The notes beneath the pieces are model-generated. The model was not told where the DNA came from, did not search any database, and saw only the letters and a program-made list of their open reading frames with translations. Made by a program: the position numbers and the translations under genes. Positions 6,944 through 11,816 of a DNA stretch of 11,816 bases are shown in pieces (position 1 is the stretch's first letter; each line of letters starts with the position of its first letter). Source of the DNA: Pseudomonadota bacterium (lineage in GTDB: Bacteria; Pseudomonadota; Alphaproteobacteria; UBA8366; JADFVY01); NCBI GenBank assembly GCA_015222795.1, contig JADFVY010000355.1, positions 1 through 11,816 of the forward strand. Reading direction: 5' to 3'.

Positions 6944-7101
6944 TTGCCGTTGCCCTTCTATTCCGGCGTTCGGTCGGTTCGAAAGTATTTGCGCGTCATC
7001 CCGCGAATCCGCTTTAAACTCTGCCCGCCAACAGTATCCACCGCGCAATGGTTTGCAAGTCCCCTTTGCGCCGAGAAGACAAAACAGGAAGGGCATAACC
7101 G
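6944..7101. promoter_or_regulatory. Divergent intergenic spacer between SDR and YbjN-type genes
   Basis: This 158-bp non-coding region must carry promoters for both genes. It holds AGAAGG (6954-6959, - strand) for the SDR and AGGAAGGG (7086-7093, + strand, 8 nt before the ATG) for the YbjN-type gene. A poor + strand pair, TTGCGC (6989-6994) and TTTAAA (7013-7018), is the best promoter match I find. I see no clear operator. Confidence 0.4.
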
Positions 7102-7620
7102 ATGGCAACCCATTACAGGCGCGCTTGGCGTCTCGCACCACTGGCCGTTCTGGCGCTGGCTGTTCTTGTGACGCCGCAGCGCGTCCGGGCCGACGAGACA
7201 ATACACGGCGTTTCCGCCACGGAACTGCGGGAAATCATCCTGGCAAGGCAGTTCACGGTAGAAATTTCCTTCACCGGCGACGCAAACGACGAACCCTACA
7301 TTCTGGCGCAGAACTGGCCCGCCCATACTTTTTTAGTCACTTTCGAAGGCTGCGGCCCGCACGGCGATGCGGTACGGCGAGTCTGCGGCCGGATAGTATT
7401 TTATGACTCCGTCACGACCATGCCGACCCCGGCCCCGGAAAGCATCGACGCATGGAACACCGCGGGCCGGCTGGGTCATGCCTTCCTGGAAGACAACGGG
7501 GATATCGCCATTGAGGCTGCAATAGAACTGTCCGGCGGCATGACGCGGGCGGAACTGGAAAGCATGGTGGAAACCTGGGTAGAGGATATCCGGGAATACA
7601 AAAAGGCCTTCGTCAAGTAG
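7102..7620 (+). CDS. Secreted YbjN domain-containing protein
   Basis: A 172-residue protein with an N-terminal signal peptide: basic RRAWR, hydrophobic LAPLAVLALAVLV, and a likely cleavage after VRA (residue 30). The mature part resembles the YbjN family (PF10722), small proteins of type-III-chaperone-like fold without known enzymatic activity. The pattern is an ELREIILARQF helix, a strand with NDEPYIL, FLVTFEGC, a second Cys followed by GRIVFYD, then IDAWNTAGRLGHAFLEDNGDIAIEAAIELSGGM, and a helical end with MVETWVEDIREYKKAF. Cys84 and Cys95 could form a disulfide in the periplasm. The start is supported by AGGAAGGG 8 nt upstream. It stands alone on the + strand, divergent from the SDR and convergent with the DUF4202 gene, so no operon partner suggests its role. 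Confidence 0.82.
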   Translation: MATHYRRAWRLAPLAVLALAVLVTPQRVRADETIHGVSATELREIILARQFTVEISFTGDANDEPYILAQNWPAHTFLVTFEGCGPHGDAVRRVCGRIVFYDSVTTMPTPAPESIDAWNTAGRLGHAFLEDNGDIAIEAAIELSGGMTRAELESMVETWVEDIREYKKAFVK

Positions 7621-7666
7621 AAATCCGGCCAGCCATCGCCCTGATCAATCGCGGCTGCCCTTCGTT

Positions 7667-8275
7667 CTAACGATCCTGTTCGCCAAGAGCGCGCTGCACC
7701 AGCGCCAGCGCGTCGCCAGGCAGCTTGTGCGCCATGGCCAATGCCGCATCATGACCGGCCGGGGACATCTTTTCCCATGTCTTGGCGACGATATCGACGA
7801 TCTTGTCCGGACCATGCTGCCTGGAGAAATCGACGAACCAGTTCTCGAGAAATACGAGACAGACCACGTCTTCCAAAGTCTGCGTTTCCGGATCGCTCTT
7901 GAGGCGCTCTTTCTTCAGCAGGGACTGCACCCGCGCGATAACATCCTCGCCGTAACCGGCCGTCGCCAGAATTTCGCCGGCGACCCGTGCATGCATCTGC
8001 TTCAGTTCGGTCCGCCATTTCAGATACCCGACGCGGTCGCGGGGATAGGTATCGCGCGGAATTTCCCAGCGACGGATATGCTGGCAGCGCGCCGCCAGCC
8101 GCAGCGCTTCCGAAGCGTCGGGCGCGAACCTGCCCATCCACTCACTCATCTGATGGCCGTAAAGCAGCTCCTTGGGCCACTGCTTCCCCCCGGCTTCAAC
8201 GTGATTGGGGTCGGCTGCATTGGCCTCGTCAAAAGCCTGGATCGCCGCGGTGAATTTGGATGAATCCCCTGCCAT
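7667..8275 (-). CDS. DUF4202 domain-containing protein, last gene of the hut operon
   Basis: A 202-residue, probably all-helical cytoplasmic protein that matches DUF4202 (PF13875) over its full length. Conserved blocks are ANAADPNHVEAGGKQWPKE, LLYGHQMSEW, AARCQHIRRWEIPR, YPRDRVGYLKWR, MHARVAGEIL, LEDVVCLVFLENWF and KTWEKMSPAGH. The function is unknown. The spacing of His41, His66, His95 and Glu135-Asp136 recalls metal ligands of HD-domain proteins; that resemblance is my inference. The ATG at 8275 has an AAGG that overlaps the hutG stop codon, and the gap to hutG is 10 nt. It is therefore very likely co-transcribed with, and perhaps translationally coupled to, the histidine-degradation genes. 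It ends 46 nt from the convergent YbjN-type gene. Confidence 0.9.
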   Translation of the reverse strand: MAGDSSKFTAAIQAFDEANAADPNHVEAGGKQWPKELLYGHQMSEWMGRFAPDASEALRLAARCQHIRRWEIPRDTYPRDRVGYLKWRTELKQMHARVAGEILATAGYGEDVIARVQSLLKKERLKSDPETQTLEDVVCLVFLENWFVDFSRQHGPDKIVDIVAKTWEKMSPAGHDAALAMAHKLPGDALALVQRALGEQDR

Positions 8276-8285
8276 GGTCTTTACC

Positions 8286-9080
8286 TTATCTGGTAGACGC
8301 CCAATCCAGCATTGCCGTCAGCATTGATTTTATCACCGGACGCACGCCTTCCGCCAGTTCCTCGCGGAAAGTAAATGGCGAAGATTCCTCCATGTAGGTT
8401 CGCTGCGACAGTTCCAGCTGGATCGCGTGGATATCGTCGTCGGGCTGGCCGTAACGGCGCGTGATGTAACCGCCCTTGAAGCGGCCGTTCAGGACCGCGC
8501 TGTAGCCTTGCGCCGATTCAGCGGCTTGCAGAACCCGGCGCGCCATGTCGGGGTCGCAGGATGCGCCGTTCGCCGTGCCGATATTGAGGTCCGGCAGCGG
8601 CCCCTCGAACAGGCGCGGCACGACCGAGCGGATCGAATGGGCGTCCCACAACAGGGCGTATCCGTGGGCCGCCTTGAGGCGCGCGAGTTCGGCTTCCAGC
8701 TTGTCGTGATAGGGTTTCCAGTAGCGGGCGACGCGGCGCTCGATCTCCGCCTGGCCGGGCGCGGCGCCGTCCCTGTATAGCGGCTCATCGTCGAACGTGC
8801 CGGCTGGGCAGAGGCCGGTGGTGGCCTGTCCCGGATAGAGGCTGGCCCCATCCGGCGACCGGTTCAGGTCGACCACGTAGCGTGAGTGGGTGGCGGCGAT
8901 CGCACTCGCCCCGAGGTCGTCGAGGAAATCGTACAGGCGGTCGATATGCCAATCGGTGTCGGAAACCGTACGGGCAAGCGGCGTCATGTCGGCGGCGATA
9001 TCGTCGGGGATATGCAGCCCCACATGGGGCATGCTGACCAGCAGCGGGCCGGCGCCCTGGCGGAAGATGAACGGCTCCAT
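8286..9080 (-). CDS. hutG: N-formylglutamate deformylase (HutG)
   Basis: HutG (EC 3.5.1.68) hydrolyses N-formyl-L-glutamate to glutamate and formate, the last step of the five-step histidine degradation route. The 264-residue length is normal for the family. Motifs include SMPHVGLHIP (His19) near the N-terminus, TDWHIDRLYD (Asp43, His45), RYVVDLNRSPDG, LYPGQATTGLCP, and LLWDAHSIRS (Asp146, His148) with the expected metal-ligand and substrate-binding residues. ATG 9080 starts 5 nt after the hutH stop. No ribosome-binding site is clear there, so coupling to hutH translation is likely. The open frame continues upstream to 9287, but that part lies inside hutH and is not family sequence. The gene points to a HutF-type formiminoglutamate deiminase elsewhere, since HutF makes its substrate. 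Confidence 0.93.
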   Translation of the reverse strand: MEPFIFRQGAGPLLVSMPHVGLHIPDDIAADMTPLARTVSDTDWHIDRLYDFLDDLGASAIAATHSRYVVDLNRSPDGASLYPGQATTGLCPAGTFDDEPLYRDGAAPGQAEIERRVARYWKPYHDKLEAELARLKAAHGYALLWDAHSIRSVVPRLFEGPLPDLNIGTANGASCDPDMARRVLQAAESAQGYSAVLNGRFKGGYITRRYGQPDDDIHAIQLELSQRTYMEESSPFTFREELAEGVRPVIKSMLTAMLDWASTR

Positions 9081-9085
9081 TGAGT

Positions 9086-10618
9086 TCAATCGCCGTCGGG
9101 CAGCAGGCCCGGCACGAAGCGCCGCAACGCGCCGCTGGCGACCATGGTCAGGATGGGTTCGATATCGGGGGCGAAATGGCGGTCGCTGTCCCAATGCGCG
9201 ACCCGCGCGCGGATATCGGCGACGATCTCTTCCAGCGGGGGCGAGCTTTTCAGGGGGCGGTGGAATTCGATGCCCTGCGCCCCGCACAGCAGTTCCAGCG
9301 CGATCACGGTGGCGGTGTTCCCGGTCATGTCGGTCAGCCGCCGCGCCGCCCAGGTGGCCATCGATACATGATCTTCCTGATTGGCCGAGGTCGGCAGGCT
9401 GTCGACGCTGGCAGGGTGGGCCAGGCCCTTGTTCTCCGACACCAGGGCGGCGGCCGTCACATGGGCGATCATGAAACCGGAATTCAGCCCGCCATCGGCC
9501 ACCAGGAAGGCCGGAAGGCCGCTGAATGCCGGATCCATCAGCAGGGCGATGCGGCGTTCGGCCATCGACCCGATTTCGGCAATCGCCAGGGCCAGATTGT
9601 CGGCCGCCATCGCCACCGGCTCGGCATGGAAATTGCCGCCCGACAGCACGTCGCCCTCTTTGGTGAACAGCAGCGGATTATCGGTGACCGCGTTGGCCTC
9701 GCGCCCCAGGATCGCCGCGACATGGGCGATCTGGTCCAGACAGGTGCCCATCACCTGGGGTTGGCAGCGCAGGGAGTAGGGGTCCTGCACGCGCGGACAA
9801 TCGACATGGGAATCGCGAACGGCGCTGCCTTCCGTAAGTTGCCGGTAGACCCCGGCCATGGCGATTTGGCCGGCCTGTCCGCGCACCTCGGCGATGCGCG
9901 CGTCGAAGGGCGCGTCGCTGCCCTGGGCGGCATCGGTGGTCAGCGCGCCCGATACGGCGGCGGCCGCGAACAGGTCGCCGGTGGCGAACAGACCCTTCAG
10001 CGCCAGCGCCGTGGAAACCTGGGTGCCGTTGATCAGCGCCAGCCCTTCCTTGGGTCCCAGCACCAGGGGCGCCACTCCGGCCCGCTTCAGCCCGAAGGCC
10101 GCGGGCAGAATTTCGCCGTGGTAGCGCACCTCGCCAACGCCCAGCAGGGTCGCCGCCATTTGCGCCAGTGGCGCCAGATCGCCCGACGCCCCGACCGATC
10201 CCTTCGACGGGATCACCGGATAGACCTCGGCGTTGAGTAGCCGCAACAGCGCGTCGATCACCTCGCGGCGCACGCCGGAAAAGCCGCGCGCCAGCCCCGT
10301 CGCCTTCAGGGCCAGCACCAGCCGGACCACATCGTCGGGCAGGGCCGAGCCCACGCCGGTGCAGTGGGACAGGATCAGGTTTCGCTGCAGCGTGGCCAGA
10401 TCTTCGCGCGGGATGCGCTTGTTGGCGAGCAGCCCGAAGCCGGTGTTGACGCCATAGACCGTCCGGTCCTCGGCGACGATCTTGTCGATCAGCGCGGCGG
10501 CGGCGGCGATGCCCGCGTCACAAGCGGGGTCGAGTTCAACCTCGACGCCGCCGGCGGCGACACGGCGTAGCTGGGGCAGGGTAATTTGCCCGGGGGTGAG
10601 GGTGAGGCGTTCGGTCAT
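9086..10618 (-). CDS. hutH: Histidine ammonia-lyase (HutH)
   Basis: HutH (EC 4.3.1.3) removes ammonia from L-histidine to give trans-urocanate, the first step of histidine degradation in the cytoplasm. The 510-residue length is typical. The active-site Ala144-Ser145-Gly146 within GSVGASGDLAPLA forms the MIO electrophile by self-cyclisation. TVYGVNTGFG carries the conserved Tyr55, and NPLLF, GGNFHAEPVA and SANQEDHVSM are further signature blocks. All key residues are intact. The ATG at 10618 lies 3 nt after the hutU stop, with a GGAG about 9 nt upstream inside the end of hutU, a sign of translational coupling. Tyrosine or phenylalanine ammonia-lyases share the MIO motif, but the flanking hutU and hutG make histidine the substrate. 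Confidence 0.97.
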   Translation of the reverse strand: MTERLTLTPGQITLPQLRRVAAGGVEVELDPACDAGIAAAAALIDKIVAEDRTVYGVNTGFGLLANKRIPREDLATLQRNLILSHCTGVGSALPDDVVRLVLALKATGLARGFSGVRREVIDALLRLLNAEVYPVIPSKGSVGASGDLAPLAQMAATLLGVGEVRYHGEILPAAFGLKRAGVAPLVLGPKEGLALINGTQVSTALALKGLFATGDLFAAAAVSGALTTDAAQGSDAPFDARIAEVRGQAGQIAMAGVYRQLTEGSAVRDSHVDCPRVQDPYSLRCQPQVMGTCLDQIAHVAAILGREANAVTDNPLLFTKEGDVLSGGNFHAEPVAMAADNLALAIAEIGSMAERRIALLMDPAFSGLPAFLVADGGLNSGFMIAHVTAAALVSENKGLAHPASVDSLPTSANQEDHVSMATWAARRLTDMTGNTATVIALELLCGAQGIEFHRPLKSSPPLEEIVADIRARVAHWDSDRHFAPDIEPILTMVASGALRRFVPGLLPDGD

Positions 10619-10621
10619 GCC

Positions 10622-11816
10622 TCAGCGCTCCACCATCGGTAAATTCAGACCCTGCTCTTTGGCGCATTCGATGGCCTCCTCATAGCCGGCGTCGGCGTGG
10701 CGCATGACGCCGGTGGCGGGGTCGTTCCACAGCACGCGGCCGACGCGCCGGGCCGCGTCCTCGGTGCCGTCGCAGAGGACCACCATGCCGGAATGCTGAC
10801 TGAACCCCATGCCGACGCCACCGCCATGATGCAGCGATACCCAGGTCGCGCCGCTGGCGGTGTTCAGTAGCGCGTTCAGCAACGGCCAGTCGGAGACCGC
10901 GTCGCTGCCGTCCTTCATCGCCTCGGTCTCGCGGTTGGGGCTGGCGACCGAGCCGGAATCCAGATGATCGCGGCCGATCACCACCGGGGCGGACAGCTCG
11001 CCGCTCGCCACCATCTCGTTGAAGGCGAGGCCGAGGCGGTGGCGCTGGCCCAGTCCGACCCAGCAGATGCGCGCCGGCAGGCCCTGAAACTGGATGCGCT
11101 CGCGGGCCATGTCGAGCCAGTTATGCAGATGCGGATCATCGGGGATCAGCTCCTTCACCTTGGCGTCGGTGCGGTAGATATCCTCCGGATCGCCGGACAG
11201 CGCGGCCCAGCGAAAAGGCCCGACGCCGCGGCAGAACAGCGGCCGGATATAGGCCGGCACGAAGCCGGGGAAATCGAAGGCGTCGGCCACGCCCTCGTCC
11301 AGCGCCACCTGGCGGATATTGTTGCCATAATCGAATGTAGGGACGCCCTGGCGGTGGAATTCCAGCATCGCCTTCACATGGATCGCCATTGATTTGCGCG
11401 CCGCCGCCTCCACCGCGGCCGGGTCGGTCTCGCGCAGCTTGTCCCATTTCTCCAGCGTCCAGTCGAGCGGCAGATAGCCGTTCACCGGGTCATGGGCCGA
11501 GGTCTGGTCGGTCACCATATCGGGCCGCACGCCGCGCGCCAGCAACTCGGGCAGGATTTCGGCGGCATTGCCGACCACGCCGACCGAGATCGCCTCGCCC
11601 TTCGCGCAGGCCTTGTCGATCATCGCCAGGGCCTCGTCCAGCCCTTCGGCGCGGCGGTCGATATAGCCGCTGTCGAGGCGGCGCTGCAGATGGCTGGGAC
11701 GGCATTCGATGGCCAGCATCGAGGCGCCGGCCATGGTGGCGGCCAGCGGCTGCGCCCCGCCCATGCCGCCAAGCCCCGCGGTCAGGATCCATTTGCCGCG
11801 CAAGTCGCCGCCGTAA
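10622..11816 (-). CDS. hutU: Urocanate hydratase (HutU), 5'-truncated by window edge
   Basis: HutU (EC 4.2.1.49) adds water to urocanate to give 4-imidazolone-5-propanoate, the second step of histidine degradation, using tightly bound NAD+ as an electrophile. The last 397 residues are visible. The frame is open to the right edge, beginning YGGDLRGKW, so the TTG-type start at 11803 is not real. About 160 N-terminal residues are missing relative to the usual length of about 555. Visible motifs are LTAGLGGMGGAQPLA (NAD-binding), TDQTSAHDPVNGYLP, FDYGNNIRQ, ICWVGLGQRHRLG (containing the candidate catalytic Cys), RDHLDSGSVASPNRETEAM and SLHHGGGVGMG. The stop lies 3 nt before hutH. The hut promoter and any HutC operator must lie beyond the window. 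Confidence 0.97.
   Translation of the reverse strand, partial: YGGDLRGKWILTAGLGGMGGAQPLAATMAGASMLAIECRPSHLQRRLDSGYIDRRAEGLDEALAMIDKACAKGEAISVGVVGNAAEILPELLARGVRPDMVTDQTSAHDPVNGYLPLDWTLEKWDKLRETDPAAVEAAARKSMAIHVKAMLEFHRQGVPTFDYGNNIRQVALDEGVADAFDFPGFVPAYIRPLFCRGVGPFRWAALSGDPEDIYRTDAKVKELIPDDPHLHNWLDMARERIQFQGLPARICWVGLGQRHRLGLAFNEMVASGELSAPVVIGRDHLDSGSVASPNRETEAMKDGSDAVSDWPLLNALLNTASGATWVSLHHGGGVGMGFSQHSGMVVLCDGTEDAARRVGRVLWNDPATGVMRHADAGYEEAIECAKEQGLNLPMVER

Noticed and set aside
6944..7201. N-terminal extension of the SDR frame up to 7201 (- strand)
   Set aside because: The extra residues are not SDR-like, the family start and an AGAAGG ribosome-binding site fit ATG 6943, and the extension would overlap the YbjN-type gene and its signal peptide.
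7627..7660. Hairpin between the convergent YbjN-type and DUF4202 genes as a bidirectional terminator
   Set aside because: Pairing is short and interrupted (CAGC with GCTG plus CGC with GCG around a bulge), and there is no T-run on either side.
9081..9287. Upstream extension of hutG to 9287
   Set aside because: It lies wholly inside the hutH coding sequence in another frame and is not N-formylglutamate deformylase sequence. The family begins at the Met at 9080.
9080..10240. Long + strand open frame of 386 codons antisense to hutH
   Set aside because: It is a shadow of GC-rich codon use. HutH on the other strand is intact with its full MIO site, and the antisense product resembles no family I know.

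Overview
The window looks like a stretch of high-GC proteobacterial chromosome, most likely from an alphaproteobacterium. That assignment is inferred from base composition, the style of the proteins and the gene content; no rRNA or other phylogenetic marker is present. Coding density is high. I see no tRNA, rRNA, CRISPR array, insertion sequence, integrase or attachment site.

Left part (1-1747, + strand): the 3' portion of a periplasmic-type PQQ-dependent sugar (glucose/sorbosone-type) dehydrogenase. A strong intrinsic terminator follows, then a small secreted c-type cytochrome that could accept electrons from such a dehydrogenase.

Middle (1786-6197, + strand): three genes that I read as eboE, eboA and eboB, followed 20 nt later by an FAD-dependent oxidoreductase of the fumarate-reductase/FAD_binding_2 type. 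The ebo genes belong to a scattered bacterial cluster (usually eboABCDEF). It has been linked to export of precursors or metabolites to the periplasm, for example the scytonemin monomer in cyanobacteria. The usual partners eboC (UbiA-type prenyltransferase), eboD (3-dehydroquinate-synthase-like) and eboF (phosphodiesterase-like) are absent here. The window therefore holds a partial and rearranged ebo locus next to redox genes, and this is the most interesting part.

Convergent to this block, with a 7-bp tail-to-tail overlap, is an NAD-type short-chain dehydrogenase on the - strand (6191-6943). A 158-bp divergent spacer separates it from a small secreted YbjN-domain protein on the + strand (7102-7620).

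Right part (7667-11816, - strand): a tightly packed histidine-utilisation operon, transcribed hutU (5' end outside the window) - hutH - hutG - DUF4202 gene, with gaps of 3, 5 and 10 nt. HutU, HutH and HutG carry out steps 2, 1 and the final deformylation of histidine breakdown to glutamate. HutG implies the five-step route through N-formylglutamate, so hutI and hutF (and perhaps the regulator hutC) are expected upstream, outside the window. The DUF4202 gene is an uncharacterised passenger in the same transcription unit.
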